Source: Metaruminococcus_A sp900762715 (GTDB lineage Bacteria > Bacillota > Clostridia > Oscillospirales > Ruminococcaceae). Taken from it: 44,186 nt of DNA. Every line of letters begins with the position of its first letter. Within the stretch, counting starts at the first letter, position 1. The DNA lies in contig DBFBLF010000039.1 of NCBI GenBank assembly GCA_048204295.1, forward strand, positions 1 through 44,186. The letters are read 5' to 3'. The position numbers were made by a program, and so were the translations under genes. Below the pieces are notes generated by a model. That model was given only the letters and a program-made list of their open reading frames with translations, was not told the origin of the DNA and ran no database searches. Shown here in pieces: positions 16,928 to 24,918 of this stretch.

Positions 16928-18643
16928 ATGTCGGAATACCTGAAGTACAAACATTGGCTTGAGCAGTCTTTGGAGGACGGCGATCTCGCAGAGGAGCTCG
17001 CGGCGATTAACGGGGATGACGAGGCGATTAAAGACCGTTTTTACCGTGACCTTGAATTTGGGACTGCCGGGCTGCGCGGCGTCATCGGCGCCGGCACCAA
17101 CCGGATGAATATCTATACCGTCCGGCGTGCAACCCAGGGCCTTGCGGAATATCTCAATTCCGCGTTTAAAGACCCTTCGGTTGCCATCAGTTATGACAGC
17201 CGCATCAAATCGGACGTGTTTGCAAAAGAGGCGGCGCGGGTTCTCGCGGCGAACGATATCCATGTTCACCTTTACAGGGAACTGCACCCGGTTCCCTGCC
17301 TGTCCTTCGCCACCCGCGAGCTTAAGTGCAACGCGGGCATTATGGTGACGGCCAGCCACAACCCCGCCAAATACAACGGCTATAAAGTCTATGGGCCGGA
17401 TGGCTGCCAGATGACCAACGAGGCCGCCGATGCGGTTCTGGAGCGGATCAACAAGCTCGACCTGTTTACCGATATCCGTTTGGTGGATTTCGACGCGGCT
17501 GTTGAGGCCGGGAACGTAGAGTACATCCCGGACGCGGTGCTTGAAAAATATCTCGACTGTGTACAGGCGCAGAGCATCCATCCGGAGCTGATTCCGGGGG
17601 CGGGGCTCCGGGTAGTTTATACCCCCCTCAACGGCGCAGGCAACAAGCCCGTCCGGAAGATCCTGGACCGGATTGGCGTCAAAGACGTTCATGTTGTCAA
17701 AGAGCAGGAGCTGCCGGACGGCGAGTTCCCTACCTGTCCTTTCCCGAATCCTGAAATCAAAGAGGCGCTGACTCTCGGTCTGCGCGACTGTGCCGTGGTA
17801 AAGCCAGACCTTTTGCTGGCGACAGACCCGGATGCCGACCGAATGGGGATTGCGGTTCCGGATGAAAACGGCGAATATGTGCTGATCACCGGAAACGAAG
17901 TTGGTGCGCTGCTCCTTGAATACATCTGCGGCGAACGCAAAGCTCTCGGCACCATGCCGAAGAACCCCATTGCGGTCAAGACCATTGTCAGCACCAAGCT
18001 GGCCGACCGGATTGCAGAAGAATACGGCGTGGAGCTTCGCAACGTACTGACCGGGTTCAAGTACATTGGAGAGCAGATCGGCCTGCTCGAAGCAAAGGGG
18101 GAGAGCGAACGTTACCTGTTCGGCTTTGAGGAAAGCTACGGCTACTTAAGCGGCACCTACGTCCGTGACAAAGATGCGGTCGTCGCCTCGATGCTGATCT
18201 GTGAAGCGGCCGCTTTTTACAAGTCCAAAGGAATCAGCCTGTTGGACGCCATCCGCGGCCTTTATAAAAAATACGGTTATTATTATAACTGCATCGGCAA
18301 CTTTGGGTTCGAAGGCGCTGCCGGAATGGAGAAAATGGCCGAAATTATGGCCCGTACCCGTAAAAACGCCCCCAAAGAAATCGGCGGGCTGAAGGTACTC
18401 AAGTTCTCGGATTATAAAGCTTCCAAAACAACCGATCTTGTTACCGGAGCGCAGGAAGAGATCACTCTGCCCAAGTCCGACGTATTGGTTTTTGAAATGG
18501 AAAAAGGGGCGAGCGTTATCATTCGTCCGTCCGGAACAGAGCCGAAGATCAAGGTTTATTATACAACGACCGGAACGGGTGAGGATGAGGCCAAAGCTCT
18601 CCAGCAGAGGCTGGCGGACGATTTTAGCGGCCTTCTTGCCTGA
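16928..18643 (+). CDS. Phosphoglucomutase/phosphomannomutase (alpha-D-phosphohexomutase)
   Basis: A 571-residue enzyme, the length of PgcA-type bacterial phosphoglucomutases. It interconverts glucose 1-phosphate and glucose 6-phosphate, feeding UDP-glucose and glycogen synthesis. All four family loops are present: the phosphoserine loop TASHNPAKYNGYK, the metal loop DPDADRMG, the sugar loop GFEESYGYL and the phosphate loop RPSGTEPKIKVYY. GGGGGA precedes the ATG. It is the last gene of the run that begins with the Rnf-like trio; a new promoter for rpmE follows. Confidence 0.95.
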   Translation: MSEYLKYKHWLEQSLEDGDLAEELAAINGDDEAIKDRFYRDLEFGTAGLRGVIGAGTNRMNIYTVRRATQGLAEYLNSAFKDPSVAISYDSRIKSDVFAKEAARVLAANDIHVHLYRELHPVPCLSFATRELKCNAGIMVTASHNPAKYNGYKVYGPDGCQMTNEAADAVLERINKLDLFTDIRLVDFDAAVEAGNVEYIPDAVLEKYLDCVQAQSIHPELIPGAGLRVVYTPLNGAGNKPVRKILDRIGVKDVHVVKEQELPDGEFPTCPFPNPEIKEALTLGLRDCAVVKPDLLLATDPDADRMGIAVPDENGEYVLITGNEVGALLLEYICGERKALGTMPKNPIAVKTIVSTKLADRIAEEYGVELRNVLTGFKYIGEQIGLLEAKGESERYLFGFEESYGYLSGTYVRDKDAVVASMLICEAAAFYKSKGISLLDAIRGLYKKYGYYYNCIGNFGFEGAAGMEKMAEIMARTRKNAPKEIGGLKVLKFSDYKASKTTDLVTGAQEEITLPKSDVLVFEMEKGASVIIRPSGTEPKIKVYYTTTGTGEDEAKALQQRLADDFSGLLA

Positions 18644-18677
18644 CATGTTTTTGGCAAAAATAAGAAATGAAAAACAC

Positions 18678-18706
18678 TTGCATTTTTAGTTTGAATGTGT
18701 TATTAT
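18678..18706 (+). promoter_or_regulatory. Promoter of rpmE
   Basis: TTGCAT (18678-18683) and TATTAT (18701-18706) with a 17-bp spacer, about 85 bases before the GTG start. Confidence 0.7.
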
Positions 18707-18712
18707 AGTTAC

Positions 18713-18788
18713 TCGATGGCCCCTGCGCGCGGAAAATAGCAGATTTGCTGTGCGGCGGCGGGCGTACCCGTGAAAAAAGAGGTGACTG
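18713..18788 (+). promoter_or_regulatory. rpmE 5' leader, possible L31 autoregulatory RNA
   Basis: A GC-rich leader of about 75 nt lies between the promoter and the ribosome-binding site and contains short complementary segments (for example AGCA/TGCT around 18737-18749). L31 leaders that bind the protein are known in several phyla. This one is a candidate by position only; the fold was not computed. Confidence 0.3.
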
Positions 18789-18791
18789 AAA

Positions 18792-18995
18792 GTGAAAGAG
18801 GGAATCCATCCGAAATACGAAGCTGCGACCATTCGCTGTGCTTGCGGCAACGTAATTGAAACCCGCTCCACAAAGGGCGATATTAGGGTTGAAATTTGTT
18901 CGAAATGCCACCCGTTCTACACCGGTAAACAGAAACTGGTAGATACCGGCGGACGTGTCGATCGGTTTAAAAAGCGCTTCAACATGGACAAATAA
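18792..18995 (+). CDS. rpmE: Ribosomal protein bL31, zinc-binding form
   Basis: A 67-residue protein of the large ribosomal subunit. The zinc ligands of the C+ form are visible as CACG near residue 17 and CSKC near residue 37; GIHPKY and FYTGKQKLVDTGGRVDRFKKRF are typical. The start is GTG at 18792, with AGGTGA just upstream. It has its own promoter and terminator. Confidence 0.97.
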   Translation: MKEGIHPKYEAATIRCACGNVIETRSTKGDIRVEICSKCHPFYTGKQKLVDTGGRVDRFKKRFNMDK

Positions 18996-19000
18996 TCCGG

Positions 19001-19037
19001 CAAAAGCGGTGTGCGTTGGCTCACCGCTTTTGTTTTT
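19001..19037 (+). terminator. Intrinsic terminator of rpmE
   Basis: Perfect 11-bp stem CAAAAGCGGTG / CACCGCTTTTG with a 10-base loop followed by TTTTT. The next gene starts only 17 bases later, so its expression depends on read-through or an undetected promoter. Confidence 0.9.
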
Positions 19038-19053
19038 CTGGGTGGTGTGAATT

Positions 19054-19674
19054 TTGGAGTATAAAACGGTAAAAGCAAAGGCAGAAGAAGAGTTTGTCGA
19101 ACGCCGTTCCCGGTTTATCGGCCATATTGCTCCCGTGCGGACTGAAGAGGAAGCGGTCGCTTTTGTAGAAGAGGTTCGGGCGGCCAACCGGGAGGCGAAC
19201 CACAACTGCTATGCTTATGTCCTGCGTGAGGGGCAGATCAAACGGTATTCGGATGATGGAGAACCTCAGGGGACGGCCGGCGTGCCGATTCTGGATGTGC
19301 TTCTTCGCAATGATCTAGTTGACGCCTGCATTGTGGTCACCCGGTATTTCGGCGGCGTATTGCTGGGAGCAGGGGGCCTTGTCCGGGCTTATTCCACAGG
19401 AGCGAGCCTTGCGGTTTCGGCCGGCGGCGTCCTCCATATGGTGCCCTGTACTTCTTTTGTGGTGGAGGTGGATTATTCCCTGTACGGGAAATTAAGCTAT
19501 CTTTTCCCGCAGTACAATATTCAGGTGCAGGAAAGCTCTTTCGGCGAAAAGGTACGGCTGGCCCTTCTTATCCGGTCGGACCGCCTGCTTTCTTTTGAAA
19601 AGGAACTGCAAGAATTGTCGGCAGGGCAGGTCTCTCCTTTTATATTGGAGGAACGTCATGCCGATATGGAATAA
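19054..19674 (+). CDS. YigZ/IMPACT family protein (UPF0029)
   Basis: A 206-residue protein with the N-terminal IMPACT domain marked by EFVERRSRFIGHIAPV, NHNCYAYVLR, RYSDDGEPQGTAGVPIL and the RYFGGVLLGAGGLVRAYS segment, followed by the DUF1949-like C-terminal half. The biochemical role of the family is not settled; links to translation or tRNA have been suggested. The start is TTG at 19054 with a weak GGTGGTG upstream, right behind the rpmE terminator. Confidence 0.92.
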   Translation: MEYKTVKAKAEEEFVERRSRFIGHIAPVRTEEEAVAFVEEVRAANREANHNCYAYVLREGQIKRYSDDGEPQGTAGVPILDVLLRNDLVDACIVVTRYFGGVLLGAGGLVRAYSTGASLAVSAGGVLHMVPCTSFVVEVDYSLYGKLSYLFPQYNIQVQESSFGEKVRLALLIRSDRLLSFEKELQELSAGQVSPFILEERHADME

Positions 19675-19757
19675 GACATGTTTTGTCAAAAATAAAGTAA
19701 TAGAGACGGGAAACCGGTATATATATTAGTGAAACGATTTTTGGGCGGAGGTGTGCC

Positions 19758-20759
19758 ATGACTTTTAGGGAACAGGCAGAGGAATTTGAGCGGCAGGTGC
19801 TCAGCCCATATGCTGTGCTGTCTTCCCGCTCCAGGGGAAGGCTCCGCCCGGAACAGCCCTGCGATATCCGCACTGATTTCTGCCGGGACCGCGACCGGAT
19901 TATCCACTGCAACTCCTTCCGGCGGTTAAAGCATAAAACGCAGGTCTTTCTTTCTCCAATGGGCGACCATTACCGCACCCGCCTGACCCATACACTTGAA
20001 GTTGCGCAGATTGCCCGGACCATCTCCAGAGCCCTCCGGCTCAACGAGGATTTGACTGAGGCAATCGCTTTGGGGCATGACCTGGGCCATACGCCTTTCG
20101 GCCACGCCGGGGAACGGGCTTTGAATGAGGTATGCCCCGCGGGGTTTCAGCACGCCCTGCACAGCGTGCGGGTGGTTCATGCGCTTGAACGGGACGGAAA
20201 GGGGCTCAACCTGACCTACGAAGTAAGAAACGGGATTGCCTGCCATTCTTTAAACGCTGTGGCCGCCACTCTTGAGGGGCGTGTGGTCAAGCTGTCAGAC
20301 AAAGTGGCCTATATTAACCACGATATTGAAGACGCTCTGCGCGCCGGAGTACTGGCGTTGGAGGACATCCCCTACCAGTGCACCTATATTCTGGGGCGGA
20401 CAAAGTCGGAACGGATTTCCACCATCATCCATTCGGTCATCCGGAATAGCTCGGATGAAATTCGGATGGACCCGGCGATCTGGGACGCACACAGCCAGCT
20501 TAAGCGCTTTATGTTCGAACAGGTTTACAGGAACCCGGTTGCAAAGGCTGAAGAAGGCAAGGCAGAGGAGGTTGTCAAGACCCTTTACCGTTACTTTGTC
20601 AAGCGGCCCGGAGAACTGCCCGGATTCTACCGGGGCATTGCGGAAAAAGAAGGTGCGGACCGTGCGGTCTGCGATTATATTGCCGGAATGACCGATGGAT
20701 ACGCGGTGGAACTTTTTGAGAAGCTTTTTGTGCCGCGCTCCTGGCCGGTGAGTTTATAA
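19758..20759 (+). CDS. dgt: Deoxyguanosinetriphosphate triphosphohydrolase-like protein
   Basis: A 333-residue HD-domain enzyme that removes triphosphate from dGTP or other dNTPs. The metal-binding HD set is visible: H in RTRLTHTLEV, the HD pair in ALGHDLGHTPFGHAGER and the later Asp in KVAYINHDIEDA. The opening SRGRLRPEQPCDIRTDFCRD and NSFRRLKHKTQVF are typical of the Dgt/YpgQ-like Firmicute type 2 family. GGAGGTG precedes the ATG. It lies just before dnaG and sigA, a common order in Clostridia. Confidence 0.93.
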   Translation: MTFREQAEEFERQVLSPYAVLSSRSRGRLRPEQPCDIRTDFCRDRDRIIHCNSFRRLKHKTQVFLSPMGDHYRTRLTHTLEVAQIARTISRALRLNEDLTEAIALGHDLGHTPFGHAGERALNEVCPAGFQHALHSVRVVHALERDGKGLNLTYEVRNGIACHSLNAVAATLEGRVVKLSDKVAYINHDIEDALRAGVLALEDIPYQCTYILGRTKSERISTIIHSVIRNSSDEIRMDPAIWDAHSQLKRFMFEQVYRNPVAKAEEGKAEEVVKTLYRYFVKRPGELPGFYRGIAEKEGADRAVCDYIAGMTDGYAVELFEKLFVPRSWPVSL

Positions 20760-20921
20760 GAACCTCGCGCCGCATACGGAAGCAAAGCTTCCGGCGGCTG
20801 AGAGAACCTTGTTACTTCCTTTGGTCGTAATAAGAACCTCACGCCGCGCACGCAGGCAAAGCCTACGGCGGCTGAGAGAACCTTGCTGCTCACGTTCGTT
20901 CGCGATAAGATTCGTGCCGCA
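20756..20921. repeat. Tandem structured repeat, two copies plus a partial third
   Basis: Copies begin with ATAAGAACCTC at 20756 and at 20830 (74-bp period); a shorter, diverged copy starts ATAAGATTCGTGCCGC at 20905. Each full copy holds an internal hairpin, for example GGAAGC-AAA-GCTTCC nested in GCCGC...GCGGC in copy 1, and ends with GCGGCTGAGAGAACCTTG. It begins at the dgt stop codon. Confidence 0.8.
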
Positions 20922-21152
20922 AATAGAAACGTTCCAATAAAAGAAAAGAACGTGCCCTGCGGGTCAGCAGCGGCTGGTTCTGTAATATGTTGACACCGCG
21001 AATTGTCCTGCCCGGCCACGGGCCGGCGGCGGGAATCTGGTTTTTTCAATAAGCGTATGTGCGGCGGAACTTGTTTGTCTTTCGGCGAATGCTGCGCTTT
21101 TAGCCGTAAAAATTAAATTTTTAAAGGTACACCCTGTGTTGGTTTCGCCGGA
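20922..21152. other. Gene-free leader before dnaG with hairpins
   Basis: No gene is seen. ACGTTC...GAACGT (20928-20953 region) can form a hairpin, and a strong GC hairpin with core CCGGCC-ACG-GGCCGG (about 21007-21032) is followed after 7 bases by TTTTTT, so it may terminate dgt transcripts. No convincing dnaG promoter is seen. Confidence 0.45.
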
Positions 21153-21167
21153 AAGGAGGTGGGAAAG

Positions 21168-22943
21168 ATGGCCATTCCGAACAGTTTTATTATGCAGCTG
21201 CGCCAGACGGCTGATATTGAGGACGTCATGTCCAGTTACTGCTCCATCAGCAGGGCCGGTCGGAACCAGAAATGCCTTTGCCCGTTCCATTCCGAGAAAA
21301 CCCCCTCTCTTGTGGTCTATCCGGACACACAGTCTTTTTACTGCTTTGGCTGCGGTGCGGGGGGAGACGTTATCACCTTTATTATGAAGATTGAAAACCT
21401 TGACTATGTTGAAGCGGTCCGTTTTCTTGCCCGCCGGTATAATATGGAGGTTCCGAATGAAAGCGGAGAGGATCGCGTTTATCAAATGCGGACCCGCATT
21501 TTTGAACTCAACCGGGAGACCGCCCGGTTCTTCCATGCCTGCCTGCTGTCCCCGGCGGGCAAGGAGGGGCTTGCTTATTTGACCGGGCGCGGTCTGAGCG
21601 AAAAAACCATAAGGACCTATGGGCTGGGTTTTGCCCCTCAGGGGTGGGATAATCTGGTCGGCCACCTTCGTTCTAAGGGGTTTACAATGGACGAGATGAT
21701 TGCCGCCGCGGTGGTTGCGAAAAGCGACCGGAACGGGCGGGTGCGGTTTTACGACCAATTCCGCAACCGCGTAATGTTCCCCATCATTGACCTGCGGGGA
21801 AACGTCATCGCCTTTGGCGGAAGGGTCATGGATGATTCAAAGCCGAAGTACCTGAACTCGGCCGATACACCGGTTTTTAAAAAAAGCCGGAACCTTTTCT
21901 CTTTAAACCTTGCCAAGAATCAGATTGAGAACCGGAAGCTAATTTTGGCCGAAGGTTATATGGATGTTATTTCGATTTATCAGGCGGGATTCCACAACGT
22001 TGTCGCAACGCTGGGGACGGCGCTGACTGAGGAACAGGCCCGGCTGATGGCGCAGTACGCCGACGAAGTCGTAATTTCATACGATTCCGACGTTGCGGGG
22101 CAGCGGGCGAGTGAGCGGGCGATCACCCTTCTCTCGCAGGCGGGGATCACGACCCGCGTCCTTGCAATAACCGGGGCGAAAGACCCTGACGAATACATAA
22201 AAAAATTTGGTTCTGCACGTTTTAAATTGTTGCTGGAGGGCGCCAATAACCCAATGGATTTTGAGCTCCTCAAAATAAAAAAAGAGGTCGACATCAAAAC
22301 CGACGAAGGGAAGCTCGCGTACCTGCGCCAGGGGGTATTGGTTCTCGCGCGGCTCAAAAATTCGCTGGAACGGGAGGTTTACGCCGGGAAACTGGCTGAG
22401 GAAACAGGGGTTTCTAAGGCCGCAATCCTAGACCAGGTTGGTGGGATAATCAAAAAGGAAGTGCGAACCGCAAAGAAGCGGGAATGGAACGAGGTTCAGA
22501 GCGGAAGGGCGCTCTATCAGGACCGGATCAATCCGCAAAAGGCCTCCCATTTAAAGGCGGCAATGGCGGAGGAACAGATCCTGGTTTACCTGCTCCGTAA
22601 CCCGGACGGCTTGAAAACAGCGCTGAATTTCTTAACGTCGGAGGACTTTGTCACCGACTTTAACCGGCGCGTTTTTACAATTATCATCCAAAAAGGACAG
22701 GAAACGGGGGAGGTTGACCTTTCTGTTCTAGCCAGTGAATTAAAACCGGAAGAAATGGGTAAAATATCGGGGCTTTTAGCAAAGAGCCGCGAAATGGACA
22801 ATACCAGGCAGCAATTGCTTGATTCCATACAGGTGCTGAAGGACAACCGCGAACGGCTCAAACCGGCCGATTTGAAAGACGGCGGAACAGAAGAGCTCAA
22901 GCGGTTTTACGAGCAGCAGAAACAAAAAAAGAACAGGCGGTGA
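21168..22943 (+). CDS. dnaG: DNA primase
   Basis: A 591-residue enzyme that makes RNA primers at the replication fork. The CHC2 zinc finger is at about residues 38-65 (CLCPFHSEKTPS...FYCFGCGAGGD). The TOPRIM catalytic core follows with LAEGYMDVISIYQAG, LGTALT and VISYDSDVAG. The C-terminal part (about 430-591) is the helicase-binding domain. The ATG at 21168 is chosen because AAAGGAGG sits 7 to 8 bases before it, while the GTG at 21159 lies inside that site. sigA follows after 100 bp, the remnant of the macromolecular synthesis operon. Confidence 0.97.
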   Translation: MAIPNSFIMQLRQTADIEDVMSSYCSISRAGRNQKCLCPFHSEKTPSLVVYPDTQSFYCFGCGAGGDVITFIMKIENLDYVEAVRFLARRYNMEVPNESGEDRVYQMRTRIFELNRETARFFHACLLSPAGKEGLAYLTGRGLSEKTIRTYGLGFAPQGWDNLVGHLRSKGFTMDEMIAAAVVAKSDRNGRVRFYDQFRNRVMFPIIDLRGNVIAFGGRVMDDSKPKYLNSADTPVFKKSRNLFSLNLAKNQIENRKLILAEGYMDVISIYQAGFHNVVATLGTALTEEQARLMAQYADEVVISYDSDVAGQRASERAITLLSQAGITTRVLAITGAKDPDEYIKKFGSARFKLLLEGANNPMDFELLKIKKEVDIKTDEGKLAYLRQGVLVLARLKNSLEREVYAGKLAEETGVSKAAILDQVGGIIKKEVRTAKKREWNEVQSGRALYQDRINPQKASHLKAAMAEEQILVYLLRNPDGLKTALNFLTSEDFVTDFNRRVFTIIIQKGQETGEVDLSVLASELKPEEMGKISGLLAKSREMDNTRQQLLDSIQVLKDNRERLKPADLKDGGTEELKRFYEQQKQKKNRR

Positions 22944-22969
22944 CAACTGCCTCAAGGGAAGTAGAAACG

Positions 22970-22997
22970 GGCGCCATAGTTCCTGCCGCGTGGCGCC
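22970..22997 (+). other. Hairpin between dnaG and sigA
   Basis: GGCGCCA / TGGCGCC stem with a 14-base loop and no T-run. In the macromolecular synthesis operon the dnaG-sigA junction is a known place for RNA processing, so this may be a processing or stabilising structure. Confidence 0.4.
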
Positions 22998-23043
22998 TAT
23001 CATAAAAGACCGCGGCGGCAGCGGAGAAATGGGAATGTGATTT

Positions 23044-24132
23044 ATGGGTGCAACCGAAAAAAAACCTGCAGTGGCCGATTTGATTGAACAGGGTAAAGCG
23101 AAAGGCAAGCTGACCACCAAAGAGATTACAGACGCGCTGGAAGAGCTTGATTTCGACCCGGAACAGATGGAAAAGCTCTACGATTCACTCGAAAACATGA
23201 ACATTGAGATCGTAGAGGATTTTGAGCCGGAAATTGACCTGGACCTCACCCTTGACAACAACGTCAACATGGATTTGGAGGCGTCGCTTTCCACCGAGGG
23301 GATTAGCATTGACGATCCGGTTAAGGTCTACCTGAAAGAGATTGGGCGGGTGCCGCTTCTTTCCACCGAGGAAGAAATTGAACTCGCTACCCGTATGGCT
23401 CAGGGCGACGCTTTTGCCCGCAAACGCCTGAGTGAGGCGAACCTCCGCTTGGTCGTCAGTATTGCGAAACGCTACGTTGGGCGCGGTATGCAGTTCCTAG
23501 ACCTGATCCAGGAGGGAAACCTGGGTCTGATTAAAGCAGTTGAAAAGTTCGACCATACCAAAGGGTTTAAATTTTCCACCTATGCCACCTGGTGGATCCG
23601 CCAGGCTATTACCCGCGCCATCGCCGATCAGGCGAGGACGATCCGCATCCCGGTTCATATGGTGGAGACCATCAACAAGGTGAAAAAGGTTTCCAGCCAG
23701 CTTCTCCACAAAAACGGGCATGAGCCTACAGCTGAGGAAATTGCCGAAGAGCTGGATATGCCGGTGGAAAAGGTTCGTGAGATCATCCGCGTCGCACAGG
23801 AGCCGGTCTCCCTTGAAACGCCAATCGGCGAGGAAGAAGACAGCCATCTGGGTGACTTCATCCAGGATGACGAAGCCCCTGCCCCGGCCGAGGTTGCTTC
23901 CCATACCCTGCTCAAGGAACAGCTGGGCGACGTTCTCTCCACCCTCACCGAGCGTGAGGAAAAGGTTCTTCGTCTCCGCTTTGGACTGGAAGACGGACGT
24001 TCCCGCACCCTGGAAGAGGTCGGAAAGGAATTTAACGTTACCCGGGAGCGGATCCGCCAGATTGAGGCAAAAGCCCTGCGAAAGCTCCGTCACCCCAGCC
24101 GCAGCAAAAGGCTGAAAGATTTTCTGGATTAA
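23044..24132 (+). CDS. sigA: Primary sigma factor (SigA/RpoD)
   Basis: A 362-residue housekeeping sigma factor. An N-terminal region 1.1-like acidic segment (1-80) is followed by region 1.2 (DPVKVYLKEIGRVPLLSTEEEIELA), region 2 (RGMQFLDLIQEGNLGLIKAVEKF, FSTYATWWIRQAITRAI), region 3 and region 4.2 (VTRERIRQIEAKALRKLRHP). It directs polymerase to TTGACA/TATAAT promoters like those seen in this window. The ATG at 23044 has only a weak ribosome-binding site, which may keep its level low relative to core polymerase. Unusually, rpoBC lies only about 0.8 kb downstream. Confidence 0.98.
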   Translation: MGATEKKPAVADLIEQGKAKGKLTTKEITDALEELDFDPEQMEKLYDSLENMNIEIVEDFEPEIDLDLTLDNNVNMDLEASLSTEGISIDDPVKVYLKEIGRVPLLSTEEEIELATRMAQGDAFARKRLSEANLRLVVSIAKRYVGRGMQFLDLIQEGNLGLIKAVEKFDHTKGFKFSTYATWWIRQAITRAIADQARTIRIPVHMVETINKVKKVSSQLLHKNGHEPTAEEIAEELDMPVEKVREIIRVAQEPVSLETPIGEEEDSHLGDFIQDDEAPAPAEVASHTLLKEQLGDVLSTLTEREEKVLRLRFGLEDGRSRTLEEVGKEFNVTRERIRQIEAKALRKLRHPSRSKRLKDFLD

Positions 24133-24140
24133 TTTTGCCG

Positions 24141-24170
24141 TTGACAAATAATCTACCAAAATGGTATAAT
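24141..24170 (+). promoter_or_regulatory. Promoter of the Rrf2 gene with embedded dyad
   Basis: TTGACA (24141-24146) and TATAAT (24165-24170) with an 18-bp spacer. The inverted repeat TACCA-AAA-TGGTA (24154-24166) spans the spacer and the first bases of the -10, the expected place for an Rrf2 autoregulatory operator. Confidence 0.85.
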
Positions 24171-24195
24171 AAAACCATAAAGGTAGGGTGATGGT

Positions 24196-24603
24196 ATGCA
24201 TATAACGTTGGAAGCGGATTATGGAATTCGTATGATGGTCTATATGGCACGGGTCGGCAAACGGGTTGATGCCAAGACCATTTCGGAAAACGCGGAGGTG
24301 ACCCTCCGGTTCGCGCTGAAAATTCTGCGGAAGTTTGCCGCAAGCGGAATTGTCAAATCCTTTAAAGGAATGCAGGGCGGCTACGAGCTTGCAAAACCGG
24401 CAGAAGAAATCACCCTTAAGGATATTGTGGAAACGGTGGAAGGTACATATTACTTCAGCCGCTGTCTCAATCCGGAAAGCGGTTGTAACCGCACGAATCT
24501 TGGTGTCTGTCACGGTCCCTGCAAGGCTCAGGCTGTTTTTGACGATATTTCCGAACTCGTCCGCAGTCGGTTGGAGCAGGTTACGCTGGTGCAGCTTTTA
24601 TAG
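24196..24603 (+). CDS. Rrf2-family transcriptional regulator, likely Fe-S binding
   Basis: A 135-residue winged-helix protein starting MHITLEADYGIRMMVYMA, the classical Rrf2 N-terminus. The recognition helix is near TLRFALKILRKFAASGIVKSFKGMQGGY. A cysteine-rich segment (about 92-114) contains SRCLNPESGCNRTNLGVCHGPC, resembling the IscR/RsrR-type cluster ligand region. Members sense Fe-S cluster supply, redox state or NO. Its own promoter contains a dyad, so self-repression is likely. It sits alone between sigA and rpoB; no isc or suf genes are adjacent. Confidence 0.9.
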   Translation: MHITLEADYGIRMMVYMARVGKRVDAKTISENAEVTLRFALKILRKFAASGIVKSFKGMQGGYELAKPAEEITLKDIVETVEGTYYFSRCLNPESGCNRTNLGVCHGPCKAQAVFDDISELVRSRLEQVTLVQLL

Positions 24604-24618
24604 AAAAAAAGAACGATT

Positions 24619-24656
24619 TAAATCCCGGAAGGCTGGAACTGCCTCCCGGGATTTTT
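24619..24656 (+). terminator. Intrinsic terminator after the Rrf2 gene
   Basis: AATCCCGG / CCGGGATT outer stem, continued by AAGGC/GCCTC with a mismatch, is followed by TTTTT. It separates the Rrf2 unit from rpoBC. Confidence 0.85.
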
Positions 24657-24718
24657 GCATAAGTTTTGAAAAACGGTTCACAATCCAGTTGACGGGAAAA
24701 TATGGAAAAAACGTACGC

Positions 24719-24747
24719 TTGACAAAACTTTTAATTTGTATTATAAT
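24719..24747 (+). promoter_or_regulatory. Strong promoter of rpoBC
   Basis: Perfect consensus TTGACA (24719-24724) and TATAAT (24742-24747) with the ideal 17-bp spacer. The 5' leader to rpoB would be about 165 nt. Confidence 0.95.
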
Positions 24748-24781
24748 GATAAACTGTATCAAAATGGGAATTTGCGCCTAT

Positions 24782-24805
24782 AAATCCCGCAATAGCGGGA
24801 TTTTT
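24782..24805 (+). terminator. Terminator-like hairpin in the rpoB leader (candidate attenuator)
   Basis: AAATCCCGC-AATA-GCGGGATTT forms a perfect 9-bp stem with a T-run right after it, about 30-50 nt downstream of the expected transcription start. Because rpoBC must be read through it, it could act as an attenuator. Confidence 0.6.
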
Positions 24806-24823
24806 GGGGCAAAAAGAATAGTT

Positions 24824-24849
24824 GAAACAGAGAAATAGCGCTCTGTTTC
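24824..24849 (+). other. Second hairpin in the rpoB leader
   Basis: Perfect 9-bp stem GAAACAGAG / CTCTGTTTC with an 8-base loop. A shorter AACAA...TTGTT stem follows at 24871-24885. No T-run is present, so these are not terminators. Confidence 0.5.
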
Positions 24850-24918
24850 GCCCTGCGATTTGGTTGTTTTAACAAGCGGGTTGTTTGAGTGAATCGGAAG
24901 AATGGAGTGGTTGAGTAA

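Noticed and set aside
20756..20921. CRISPR array
   Set aside because: Only two full copies and one partial, with 74-bp units that contain their own hairpins and no unique spacers of constant length.
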